A DNA stretch of 9,095 nucleotides, taken from NCBI GenBank assembly GCA_046734315.1, contig JBKPQY010000035.1:1-9095 (forward strand), written 5' to 3'. The notes under the pieces are model-generated. The model had not been told where the DNA came from and searched no databases. It saw only the letters and a program-made list of their open reading frames with translations. Shown piece by piece: positions 1 through 7,056 of the stretch. The position numbers were made by a program, and so were the translations under genes. Source of the DNA: DASXRA01 sp046734315 (GTDB lineage: Bacteria; Actinomycetota; Actinomycetes; Mycobacteriales; Jatrophihabitantaceae). Numbering within the stretch: the first letter of the stretch is position 1; each line of letters opens with the position of its first letter.

Positions 1-62
1 TCGTCGACCACATCGTGTCCCGCGCCAGCCAGGTCCCCGGCGGCGTCAGCCCGGCGGAATGA
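1..62 (+). CDS. clpP1: ClpP1 (ATP-dependent Clp protease proteolytic subunit 1), C-terminal end only
   Basis: The frame that begins at base 3 reads VDHIVSRASQVPGGVSPAE and ends at TGA 60-62. The start of this tail resembles the C-terminus of actinobacterial ClpP1, where a GFVDHI segment precedes a short variable tail (Mycobacterium tuberculosis ClpP1 is the comparison I recall). Its position directly before clpP2, with the ATGA overlap at 59-62, fits the usual clpP1-clpP2 operon. Only about 19 residues are visible, so none of the catalytic residues can be checked. In actinobacteria ClpP1 and ClpP2 form stacked heptameric rings that degrade proteins unfolded by ClpX or ClpC. The promoter, which in this phylum is often controlled by ClgR, would lie outside the window. 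Confidence 0.85.
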   Translation, partial: VDHIVSRASQVPGGVSPAE

Positions 63-700
63 GAGTGAACGAGATGTCCGAGTTGATCAATCCCTCCGCC
101 CGGTACGTGCTGCCGTCCTTCGTCGAGCGCACGAACTACGGGATCAAGGAGTCGAACCCGTACAACAAGCTCTTCGAGGAGCGCATCATCTTCCTCGGTG
201 CTCCGATCGACGACGTCGTCGCCAACGACGTGATGGCGCAGTTGATCGTGCTTGAGTCGACCGACCCCGATCGCGATATCCAGATCTACATCAACTCGCC
301 GGGTGGCTCGTTCACCGCGCTCACGGCCATCTACGACACGATGGTGTACGTCCGGCCCGAGATCCAGACGATCTGCATGGGCCAGGCGGCCTCCGCGGCT
401 GCCGTGCTGCTCGCCGCCGGCACCAAGGGCAAGCGGTTCGCCCTGTCGAACTCGCGGATCCTGATCCACCAGCCCTCCGGCGGCACCGAGGGGCCGATGC
501 AGATCTCCGACCTGGACATCCAGGCGCGTGAAATCCAGCGGATGCGCGAGCTGATGGAGGAGATCCTTGCCCGCCACACCGGGCAGACCATCGAGACCGT
601 GCGCGCCGACATCGAGCGAGACAAGATCTTCACCGCCGAGCAGGCCAAGGAATACGGCATGGTCGACGAGGTAATCACCACCCGCAAACTCACGAACTGA
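59..700 (+). CDS. clpP2: ClpP2, ATP-dependent Clp protease proteolytic subunit 2
   Basis: This is a cytoplasmic serine peptidase (family S14) of 213 residues, a normal length. The catalytic triad is visible: Ser112 in MGQAASAAAV, His137 in ILIHQP and Asp188 in DIERDK. The His-Asp spacing of 51 residues matches M. tuberculosis ClpP2 rather than E. coli ClpP (49). The N-terminal ARYVLPSF and the block NPYNKLFEERIIFLG are typical of actinobacterial ClpP2. It is expected to pair with ClpP1 and receive substrates from ClpX. The start at 59 overlaps the clpP1 stop (ATGA), suggesting translational coupling. A second in-frame ATG at 74 has GAGAG (61-65) eight bases upstream and gives an N-terminus of a length similar to mycobacterial ClpP2, so the true start could be 74. 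The product is secure; only the start is open. Confidence 0.97.
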   Translation: MRVNEMSELINPSARYVLPSFVERTNYGIKESNPYNKLFEERIIFLGAPIDDVVANDVMAQLIVLESTDPDRDIQIYINSPGGSFTALTAIYDTMVYVRPEIQTICMGQAASAAAVLLAAGTKGKRFALSNSRILIHQPSGGTEGPMQISDLDIQAREIQRMRELMEEILARHTGQTIETVRADIERDKIFTAEQAKEYGMVDEVITTRKLTN

Positions 701-859
701 TCCCAGCGGAGGCGGGAACGGTTATCGCGCTCTGGTGGTCTGGGAGCGCTCTCAGGCGGCGCGACGGCACGCCGGTGGGGTTTGCGGGGGACTTACCGCG
801 CCGTACCGGGTACCGTTCGAGGTCTGGGCACCATACGACCAGAGGGGAACCGGTAGGCC
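701..859 (+). other. clpP2-clpX intergenic region, possible separate control of clpX
   Basis: This 159-bp gap is long for an operon and may hold a clpX promoter or a partial attenuator. A hairpin can form at 727-749 (GCGCTC paired with GAGCGC, 11-nt loop). It is short and has no T-run, so it is weak as a terminator. Three copies of TACCG occur at 794-798, 804-808 and 811-815. I see no convincing -35/-10 pair. The GAGGGG at 842-847 is the best ribosome binding site for clpX, but it sits 12 bases from the GTG start, which is longer than usual. Confidence 0.3.
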
Positions 860-2143
860 GTGGCACGTGTCGGAGAGACGGGCGACCTCCTGAAGTGCTC
901 GTTCTGCGGGAAGAGCCAGAAGCAGGTCAAGAAGCTCATTGCCGGTCCCGGCGTGTACATATGCGACGAGTGCATCGACCTCTGTAACGAGATCATCGAA
1001 GAGGAGCTCGCCGAGACCAGCGAGTTCAGCTTCGACGAGCTGCCCAAGCCCAGCGAGATCTACGACTTCCTCAATAGCTACGTCGTGGGCCAGGACCAGG
1101 CCAAGAAGACGCTGGCCGTCGCCGTATACAACCACTACAAGCGCGTTCAGGCGGGCGGCGAGCCAAAGCCGCGCAGCGCCGACGTCAACGTCGAGCTGGC
1201 CAAGTCGAACATCCTGCTGCTTGGGCCCACCGGGTCGGGCAAGACGTTGCTGGCCCAGACACTGGCCCGCATGCTCAATGTCCCGTTTGCCATCGCGGAC
1301 GCAACCGCGCTCACCGAGGCCGGTTACGTCGGCGAGGACGTAGAGAACATCCTGCTCAAGCTGATCCAGGCGGCGGACTACGACGTCAAGCGCGCGGAGA
1401 CGGGAATCATCTACATCGACGAGGTCGACAAAATCGCGCGCAAGGCCGAGAACCCGTCGATCACCCGGGACGTATCCGGCGAGGGCGTGCAGCAGGCGCT
1501 GCTGAAGATTCTCGAGGGCACGACGGCCAGCGTGCCGCCGCAGGGCGGCCGCAAGCACCCGCACCAGGAGTTCATCCAGATCGACACGACGAACGTCCTG
1601 TTCATCGTGGGCGGGGCCTTCGCCGGCCTGGACGCGATCATCGAGAGTCGCATCGGCAAGAAGGGCCTGGGGTTCGGCGCCGAGCTTCGCACGAAGTTCG
1701 AGCGCGACCAGCAAGATGTGTTCGCCGACGTCATGCCGGAGGACCTGATGAAGTTCGGGCTCATCCCGGAGTTCATCGGCCGGCTGCCGGTGATCACCTC
1801 GGTGCGCCCGCTGGACCGCGATGCGCTCGTCCAGATCCTCACCGAGCCGCGCAATGCGCTCGTGAAGCAGTACAGCAAGCTCTTCGAACTCGACAACGTC
1901 GAACTCGAGTTCTCCGATGATGCGCTCGAGGCGATCGCCGACCAGGCCGTACTGCGTGGTACGGGCGCCCGCGGGCTGCGGGCGATCATGGAGGAAGTGC
2001 TGCTGTCGGTCATGTACGAGGTGCCGTCGCGCGAGGACGTGGCCCGCGTGCTGATCACCCGGGAGACCGTGCTCGACCACGTGTACCCCACGCTCGTGCC
2101 GCGTGAGCAGCCCAAGCGCGAACGCCGCGAAAAGAGCGCGTAA
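860..2143 (+). CDS. clpX: ClpX, ATP-dependent unfoldase subunit of Clp protease
   Basis: This hexameric AAA+ unfoldase recognises substrates and threads them into ClpP1P2. The 427 residues are a normal length. The order is an N-terminal zinc-binding domain with Cys13, Cys16, Cys35 and Cys38; Walker A GPTGSGKT at 122-129; pore loop GYVG at 155-158; Walker B ending in IDE at 183-188; the second pore loop GRKH at 230-233; the ClpP-docking loop as LGF at 270-272 (IGF in E. coli); the arginine finger Arg308 in EFIGRLP; and sensor 2 GTGARGLR at 367-374 with Arg371. No key residue is missing. The start is GTG at 860, giving MARVGETGDLLKCSFC, which matches the N-terminus of actinobacterial ClpX. It lies downstream of clpP2 on the same strand, with a gap that may hold its own promoter. 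The highly charged C-terminal tail is normally variable. Confidence 0.98.
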   Translation: MARVGETGDLLKCSFCGKSQKQVKKLIAGPGVYICDECIDLCNEIIEEELAETSEFSFDELPKPSEIYDFLNSYVVGQDQAKKTLAVAVYNHYKRVQAGGEPKPRSADVNVELAKSNILLLGPTGSGKTLLAQTLARMLNVPFAIADATALTEAGYVGEDVENILLKLIQAADYDVKRAETGIIYIDEVDKIARKAENPSITRDVSGEGVQQALLKILEGTTASVPPQGGRKHPHQEFIQIDTTNVLFIVGGAFAGLDAIIESRIGKKGLGFGAELRTKFERDQQDVFADVMPEDLMKFGLIPEFIGRLPVITSVRPLDRDALVQILTEPRNALVKQYSKLFELDNVELEFSDDALEAIADQAVLRGTGARGLRAIMEEVLLSVMYEVPSREDVARVLITRETVLDHVYPTLVPREQPKRERREKSA

Positions 2144-2151
2144 CTAAGGCG

Positions 2152-2196
2152 TGATCTTGGACTTGTGGTCGTTATTCAGCCGTAACTCCAAGATCA
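2152..2196. terminator. Inverted repeat between convergent clpX and the ABC permease gene
   Basis: The arm TGATCTTGGA at 2152-2161 is repeated exactly in reverse complement as TCCAAGATCA at 2187-2196, with 25 bases between. Inside, GTTA (2171-2174) can pair with TAAC (2183-2186), directly next to the outer stem on the 3' side, leaving a 9-nt bulge on the 5' side. The element sits in the 82-bp gap between two gene ends and could terminate transcription from both sides. There is no T-run on either strand and the arms are not GC-rich, which is unusual for a terminator in such a genome. It may instead be a copy of a dispersed palindromic repeat. Confidence 0.5.
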
Positions 2197-2225
2197 TCTG
2201 GGAACGTGGCGGCGGTATGAGACCG

Positions 2226-5003
2226 TCATTCGTAGTGCAGCGCTGCTAGCGGATCGAGACGGGCGGCGCGCCGGGCTGGGAACACGGCGGCGAAGATCCC
2301 TATCACTACCGCCAGTAGGACGAATACAACGAGCTGCCATACCGGCACCACGAAGGCGATGAAGTCGAGGCGGGTGGTGAGCAGCCCGGCGAGCAGCAGT
2401 CCCACGACGATGCCCAGCACGGCGCCGATCAGCGCGGTGATCACGCTCTCGTGCCGGATCATGCGCCGGGTCTGGCGGCGGGTCATGCCGATCGCGCGCA
2501 TCATGCCCAGCTCGCGGGTGCGCTCGAAGACGGTGAGTACCAGGGCATTCACGATGCCGAAGATGCTGACGACCACTGACAGGGCCAGCAGCACGTAGAG
2601 CACGTTGAGGATGGCCTTGATTCCGGCGCTCTGGTTGTGCTTGAACTGCGCGCGGGTGACTGCCTTGGCGTTCGGGAACGAGGTGAGCGCGGCGTTCAGA
2701 GCCGCGGTGTTCGCATCGTTGACGCCCCCGGTCATCTGCACGAACGTGTAGAGGTTCTTCGGTTGCTCGTAGTGGCGGTCGAACGTAGCGCTCGAGATCG
2801 TCACGGCGCCGAACGGAGATCCACCGGCCGGCGGGTGGAACGTGCCGGCCAGGTGCAGGTTGAGCAGCGCTGCGGTCGGCGTCTCAACGGTCAGAGGCGA
2901 GCCGATCGCGAGGTGGTGCTGCTTGGCGTAGCTGTCCGTCGTAAACGCGCCGTCCGCGCCGAGGCCGCCGAACGTCGCCTGCGAGCCGCTCCGCCAGTCG
3001 AGGCGGAGCACGTTGCCCGCCTGCGGGTCCACGGCTGTCAACTCGATGTGCTTGCCGAACGCGCGGGCGTCACCGACCCGTATGCCGGCGATCGACTCGA
3101 CTCCGGGTGTCTTTGCGACAGCGGTTGCCACCGTGGTCGGGATCGGGTCGAAGTTGTTCTGTGCGGTGATTGCGTAGTCGGCAACGAAGATGTCGTCGAC
3201 GGCCTGCTCGAACGGGCGGATGATGCCGGCGGCGAGCGCGGCCATCAGGGTTACCAGGGCCAGCCCGATCATCAGCGCCGCCGCGGTGGCGGCGGTGCGT
3301 TGCGGGTCGCGCTGGCTGTTCTCGTTGCCTATGCGGGTGGCCGACGGCTCGGTCAGCACGGTGGGGAAGTCGGCCGGCCACTCCGGTCGCCATCCCGATA
3401 CGGCGCGGCGAAGCATCATCACCAGCACCACCGCGAGCACAAACGGGTTCCACGAGCCCCCGACGAACGCCGCAACTCGGCGCCCCGTGGGTCCGGGACC
3501 CCACGCCCCGTAGCGCAGCAGCCAGAACGGGAGTGAGAACAGGGGCCACACGATTGCGGAGAACGCGATCACCGCCCACCGGGCGACCGGGTTCGCCGCC
3601 GCCGCGAGAGGCCGCACCAGTTGCGCGGAGAAGGTGGCGATGCCGATGAACACGAGTAGCGCGCCGACGAGCATCAGGGTCAACACGCCGGCGGTGCCGA
3701 GCCCGTGTACGAACAGGCCGATCGCCAGGAACCCGAAACCAAGCACCGTCAGCGAAGCGGCGCCGAGCGCGCGGAAGTGGGCGAGGCGTCCGGGCGGCAG
3801 CTTGGCACCCTCGCGGACGGCCGCGATCGGAGGTACCCGCGTGGCGCGCATGGCGGGACGCAGACTCGCGAGCAGTGTGATCAGCGTGCCGACGACGAGC
3901 GCCACCACGACGGTGCGGGTCCGGAAGACCAGGCCGCTGTTGGGAAGCGTCAGCCCGATCGTTTCGAACAGCTTGAACAGCCCGACGGCAAGCCCCAGGC
4001 CGAGGAATAGGCCGACCACCGACGCGGTGAAGCCCATCGCCAGCGCCTCGAGGATCACTGAGCGCAGTACCTGCCGCCGTGAGGCGCCGAGCGTGCGCAG
4101 TGTGGCGAACTCTCTGGTGCGCTGGGCGATTGTGATCGACAGCGAGTTCGCGATGACGAATGAGCCCACGAATAGCGCTATGCCGCCGAAGGCCAGCAGC
4201 AAGGTCCGAAGGAAGGAGATGAAGCTGGACGCATCGGAGGCATCCTTCGAGGCCTGCTGTGAGCCGGTGCGTACCTGCGTGTTCGGCGGCAGGACCTTCG
4301 TGACGCTGGCGAGCAGCTGCGCCGTCGAGACGCCGGGCTTGCCGGCGATCAGGATCTGGTCGAGCCTGCCCGGCTTGTCGAACAGCCGCTGGGCGGTGCC
4401 GAGGTCGAACCCGGCGAGGGTGGCTCCCCCGAGTGAGGAGACCGAGCCGAACTTCACGATGCCCGCGATGCGCATGCGCTCGACCGGGCCGCGCGCTTGT
4501 ACGCCGATCGTCTGCCCGACGGTGAAGTGCTTGCGCTGCGCCGTCGTCTTGTCGACGACGACTTCGTCCCCGTGCGGCCAGGTACCGGATGCCAGGGTCA
4601 GCACGCTGAGGTCCGGCTGGGCAGGGTCGACGCTGAAGCCGAGGTTCGGCCCACCCCCGAACGAGATGGCCTTGCCGTTGCTCCCGATCAGGGTCGTGTC
4701 GCTCGTGACGAATCCCGACGCGGCGCTCACCTCCGGCAGCCCGCGGACCGTACTGAGCAGTGACTGGTCGAACGAGGGCGGCGTGCCGCCGTTGCCGCCG
4801 GTCAGCGAGACCGCCGACTTCCCGGTGATCGCGGCGTCGGCGTTGCGGTAGGTCTGGCTGAAGATCGAGTGGAACGCGTCGTCGATCGAGTCGGTGAGTA
4901 CGAACGTGCCGGACATTAGCGCGACGCCGAGCACCACGCCCAACGCGGTGAGAATGGTGCGCAGCCTGCGGGCGAGCAGGCCACGCAGCGCGAACGTGAT
5001 CAT
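2226..5003 (-). CDS. ABC transporter permease, two-module FtsX/MacB type
   Basis: This 925-residue integral membrane protein is the permease partner of the ATPase encoded just upstream. Hydrophobic segments are seen near residues 15-37, 266-290, 317-345, 364-384, 415-433, 438-458, 475-497, 517-532, 573-594, 798-824, 853-877 and 885-907. Two large polar regions (about 40-260 and 600-795) resemble the MacB periplasmic-core domain and should lie outside the membrane. The FtsX signature occurs twice, as QRTREFATLRTLGASRRQV near 294-312 and ERTRELGMMRAIGMTRRQ near 827-844, which supports an internal duplication. The start ATG at 5003-5001 overlaps the ATPase stop (ATGA). Such type VII ABC systems usually move lipids, peptides or drugs, or transmit force, rather than import solutes. 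The substrate here is unknown. Residues about 470-555 look like an insertion relative to the usual actinobacterial form. Confidence 0.93.
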   Translation of the reverse strand: MITFALRGLLARRLRTILTALGVVLGVALMSGTFVLTDSIDDAFHSIFSQTYRNADAAITGKSAVSLTGGNGGTPPSFDQSLLSTVRGLPEVSAASGFVTSDTTLIGSNGKAISFGGGPNLGFSVDPAQPDLSVLTLASGTWPHGDEVVVDKTTAQRKHFTVGQTIGVQARGPVERMRIAGIVKFGSVSSLGGATLAGFDLGTAQRLFDKPGRLDQILIAGKPGVSTAQLLASVTKVLPPNTQVRTGSQQASKDASDASSFISFLRTLLLAFGGIALFVGSFVIANSLSITIAQRTREFATLRTLGASRRQVLRSVILEALAMGFTASVVGLFLGLGLAVGLFKLFETIGLTLPNSGLVFRTRTVVVALVVGTLITLLASLRPAMRATRVPPIAAVREGAKLPPGRLAHFRALGAASLTVLGFGFLAIGLFVHGLGTAGVLTLMLVGALLVFIGIATFSAQLVRPLAAAANPVARWAVIAFSAIVWPLFSLPFWLLRYGAWGPGPTGRRVAAFVGGSWNPFVLAVVLVMMLRRAVSGWRPEWPADFPTVLTEPSATRIGNENSQRDPQRTAATAAALMIGLALVTLMAALAAGIIRPFEQAVDDIFVADYAITAQNNFDPIPTTVATAVAKTPGVESIAGIRVGDARAFGKHIELTAVDPQAGNVLRLDWRSGSQATFGGLGADGAFTTDSYAKQHHLAIGSPLTVETPTAALLNLHLAGTFHPPAGGSPFGAVTISSATFDRHYEQPKNLYTFVQMTGGVNDANTAALNAALTSFPNAKAVTRAQFKHNQSAGIKAILNVLYVLLALSVVVSIFGIVNALVLTVFERTRELGMMRAIGMTRRQTRRMIRHESVITALIGAVLGIVVGLLLAGLLTTRLDFIAFVVPVWQLVVFVLLAVVIGIFAAVFPARRAARLDPLAALHYE

Positions 5004-5740
5004 CGGGTGGACAGCAACTCGATGGCGGCCAGGATCTCGTGCCGGCTCGACTGGGGGAGCTCCTGCACGATGCGCCCGTCGTCGAGGAACAGCACCCGGT
5101 CGGCCATGGCCGCCGCCTCGGCGTCGTGCGTCACCATCACCATCGTCTGCCCGTACTCCTCGACCGAGGCGCGCATCAGCTCGAGGATCTCCCCGCTGGT
5201 CGTTGAGTCGAGGTTGCCCGTGGGCTCATCGGCGAACACGACCGTGGGCCGGGAGACCAACGCCCGGGCGATAGCGACGCGCTGCTGCTGCCCGCCTGAC
5301 AGCTCAGCCGGGCGATGCTGCAGCCGGTCGGCAAGACCGACGCGGCGCAGCAGCTCGTCGAACCACCCGCGATCGGGCTTCTCGCCGGCGATCGTTAACG
5401 GCAGCAGCACGTTCTCGCGCGCGCTGAGCATCGGTAGCAGGTTGAAGAACTGGAAGATGAAGCCGATGTGCTTGCGGCGCAGCTTCGTCAGCGCGGTGTC
5501 GTCCAGCGTGGTGATGTCGGTGCCGTCGATGAGCACCGATCCGGATGTCGGTTTGTCGAGGCCGGCCAGGATGTGCATAAGCGTCGACTTGCCCGAGCCG
5601 GACGGCCCCATCACCGCGGTGAGCCGGCCGAGCGGAATGTCCACGTCGACCCCGCGCAGCGCCGCGACCGCAGTGTCGCCCTCCCCGTAGACGCGGCTGA
5701 TGTCGCGTGCGACCACGACGGCGCCGTTCTGGCTGGCCAT
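5000..5740 (-). CDS. ABC transporter ATP-binding protein, LolD/MacB family
   Basis: This 246-residue cytoplasmic ATPase drives the FtsX-type permease. All nucleotide-binding motifs are present: Walker A GPSGSGKST at 45-53, Q-loop Gln97 in FIFQFFNLLP, signature LSGGQ at 147-151, Walker B VVFADE at 167-172 followed by the D-loop NLD at 176-178, and H-loop His205 in VMVTHD. FIFQFFNLLP and ADEPTGNLDS are typical of the LolD/MacB group. The start is chosen as ATG at 5740-5738, because an SD-like AAGGGGG (5751-5745 on the minus strand) lies just before it and the family homology begins here. The open frame continues further upstream, but only across the MFS gene in another frame. The TGA stop overlaps the permease ATG by four bases, so the two are very likely translationally coupled. 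Confidence 0.96.
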   Translation of the reverse strand: MASQNGAVVVARDISRVYGEGDTAVAALRGVDVDIPLGRLTAVMGPSGSGKSTLMHILAGLDKPTSGSVLIDGTDITTLDDTALTKLRRKHIGFIFQFFNLLPMLSARENVLLPLTIAGEKPDRGWFDELLRRVGLADRLQHRPAELSGGQQQRVAIARALVSRPTVVFADEPTGNLDSTTSGEILELMRASVEEYGQTMVMVTHDAEAAAMADRVLFLDDGRIVQELPQSSRHEILAAIELLSTR

Positions 5741-5802
5741 GTCTCCCCCTTGCCTCGTGGGCTCCAAGGATGGCGCGCCAGCGGCCGGCAGGAAAGCGAG
5801 CC

Positions 5803-6993
5803 TCAGCGAGATGGCAGCGTTGCCGGAGATGGTTGATACGTCGCGGCGCGCGCCAGGCGACGGCCCACGGCAAGGGGCGCGAGCAAGCCGAGCAGCCCGG
5901 ACGCCAGGAAGATCTGCCGCGGCGTGGCGACCGTGGCGACCACGCCGCCGAGCAGGTACGCGCCGATCAGGGCCGCCGACGTGACGGCGTTGGCGGTGGC
6001 CGAAACCCGCCCACGCGCGTCCTCGGGCGCACGCAGCATGATCACCGCGGCAACGCCGAGGTTGAGCAGCCCGTTCGCGGCGCCGCCTACTACGGCGATC
6101 GGCAGCAGCCACCCGACGGTCGGCACCGTGCCGTAGGCGGCTATCGCCAACGACAGCAGGACGGCGTTGCAGACGATCACCCGCACAAGTGCGCGTTGGC
6201 CGTGCCAGCGGCCGCCGACCAACGAGCCGACCAGCATGCCCGCCGCCCAGGTAGCGCCTATCACGCCGTACCACGCGGCCGAGGCAGAAAACGTGTCGCG
6301 CACGAGGAAGACCTCGACGACGTTCACCGTCGCGCCGAGCGCGATGAACCCGCCGAGCAGCGCGAGCAGCGTCACGAGCGCCGCGTCGTCACGCACGATC
6401 GCGTAGCCGCCGCGCATGGGTCCGCGGCTCGAAGCGGTCCGCCTGGTGTGCACGGCAAGGCCAGCGGTGGCGACCGCGAGGAACGTGGCCGCATCGAGCA
6501 GCAATGGCACGGTCGCGCCGTAGCGGCCCGTGAGCACTCCGGCGAGAGCCGGTGCGGCGATGCCCGCGGCGGTGCGCGCCGATTGCGACAGGCCGAGCGC
6601 CGCAGGCAAGCGGTCCGCATCGACCATCGCGGGAAGCAGCGCCTGCCACGTCGCGCCGTTCACCGCCTGTCCGACGCCTAGTACCGCGACCAGGGCGAGC
6701 GTGAGGGGCACCGCGTGGATGCCGGCAAGCACCACGCACAGGGCCGCCTGCGCCAGTCCGGACCAGAGCAGCAATTGCCGGCTGTCGTAGCGGTCGACGA
6801 GCCGTCCGGCCAGGGGGGCGCATGCGACGAGCGGCAGCATGCCCGCCACGAACAGCACCGCGATCGCGCCCGGGCCGCCGCCCGCATCATGCATGCGCAG
6901 CGCCAGGGCGATCAGCGCGGCCTCGTCGCCCAGCAGCGACACCGGCCTGGCGATGACCGTGAGCCACAGATCGCGGTCAGATGTGAAAGACAT
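5803..6993 (-). CDS. MFS transporter, probable drug or metabolite exporter
   Basis: The 396-residue protein is almost entirely hydrophobic, with about twelve membrane segments, the usual length for the major facilitator superfamily. Loop 2-3 carries motif A as GRLVDRYDSR at 63-72, and the first helix has the GD pair at 22-23. The later loop APEDARGRVSATANAV resembles the RGR motif of the MFS_3 group, which includes EntS-like exporters and many actinobacterial efflux proteins. The substrate is unknown. No Shine-Dalgarno precedes the ATG at 6993-6991, but a well-spaced promoter places the predicted transcript start at the A of that ATG, so the mRNA is probably leaderless. A regulator gene is divergent, and the ABC ATPase follows 62 bp downstream on the same strand, so the three minus-strand genes may be one transcript. 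No motif links the MFS protein functionally to the ABC pair. Confidence 0.92.
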   Translation of the reverse strand: MSFTSDRDLWLTVIARPVSLLGDEAALIALALRMHDAGGGPGAIAVLFVAGMLPLVACAPLAGRLVDRYDSRQLLLWSGLAQAALCVVLAGIHAVPLTLALVAVLGVGQAVNGATWQALLPAMVDADRLPAALGLSQSARTAAGIAAPALAGVLTGRYGATVPLLLDAATFLAVATAGLAVHTRRTASSRGPMRGGYAIVRDDAALVTLLALLGGFIALGATVNVVEVFLVRDTFSASAAWYGVIGATWAAGMLVGSLVGGRWHGQRALVRVIVCNAVLLSLAIAAYGTVPTVGWLLPIAVVGGAANGLLNLGVAAVIMLRAPEDARGRVSATANAVTSAALIGAYLLGGVVATVATPRQIFLASGLLGLLAPLAVGRRLARAATYQPSPATLPSR

Positions 6994-7017
6994 ATTGTGA
7001 AGTTATTATTTCAGAAT
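6994..7017. promoter_or_regulatory. AT-rich dyad, probable operator shared by the MFS and regulator genes
   Basis: The half-sites ATTgTGAA (6994-7001) and TTCAgAAT (7010-7017) are exact reverse complements except at the one base in lower case, with 8 bases between. This 24-bp dyad is strikingly AT-rich for the window, covers the -10 of the MFS promoter and reaches its start codon. It also contains TATTAT (7004-7009), a possible -10 for the divergent regulator, although its -35 is weak. A repressor bound here would block both genes. The ArsR-like protein encoded next to it is the natural candidate. The pairing is inferred. Confidence 0.6.
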
Positions 7018-7028
7018 GCTGCCGTCAA
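7000..7028 (-). promoter_or_regulatory. Promoter of the MFS gene, predicting a leaderless mRNA
   Basis: On the minus strand, TTGACG (7028-7023) matches the -35 consensus at five of six bases. After exactly 17 bases, TAACTT (7005-7000) fits the actinobacterial TANNNT -10. Six bases later comes the A of the MFS ATG (6993), the expected transcription start. The absence of any SD sequence agrees with a leaderless message. The -10 lies inside the dyad at 6994-7017. I inferred this from spacing and consensus alone. Confidence 0.65.
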
Positions 7029-7056
7029 GACCTTCCGAGCGCGTACGGTGAGCGCC

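Noticed and set aside
752..2080. A 442-codon open frame on the minus strand opposite clpX
   Set aside because: It lies antisense to clpX, which has every expected ClpX motif. Long antisense frames are common in GC-rich coding DNA, and this one has a compositionally biased sequence without a recognisable domain.
3634..4851. A 405-codon plus-strand frame opposite the permease gene
   Set aside because: The sequence is rich in Ser, Thr, Arg and Pro without domains, as expected of a shadow of the membrane protein on the other strand.
5741..6274. A 178-residue N-terminal extension of the ABC ATPase
   Set aside because: It runs through the MFS gene in another frame and has no homology-like content, whereas a strong SD and the normal family start are found at 5740.
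5707..6681. A 324-codon plus-strand frame opposite the MFS gene
   Set aside because: It is a low-complexity, Arg/Gly/Ala-rich frame antisense to a convincing twelve-helix transporter.
6715..7056. An upstream extension of the regulator frame
   Set aside because: It would be antisense to the MFS gene and cross the AT-rich promoter region. Its residues look non-coding, and GTG 7057 has a matching SD.
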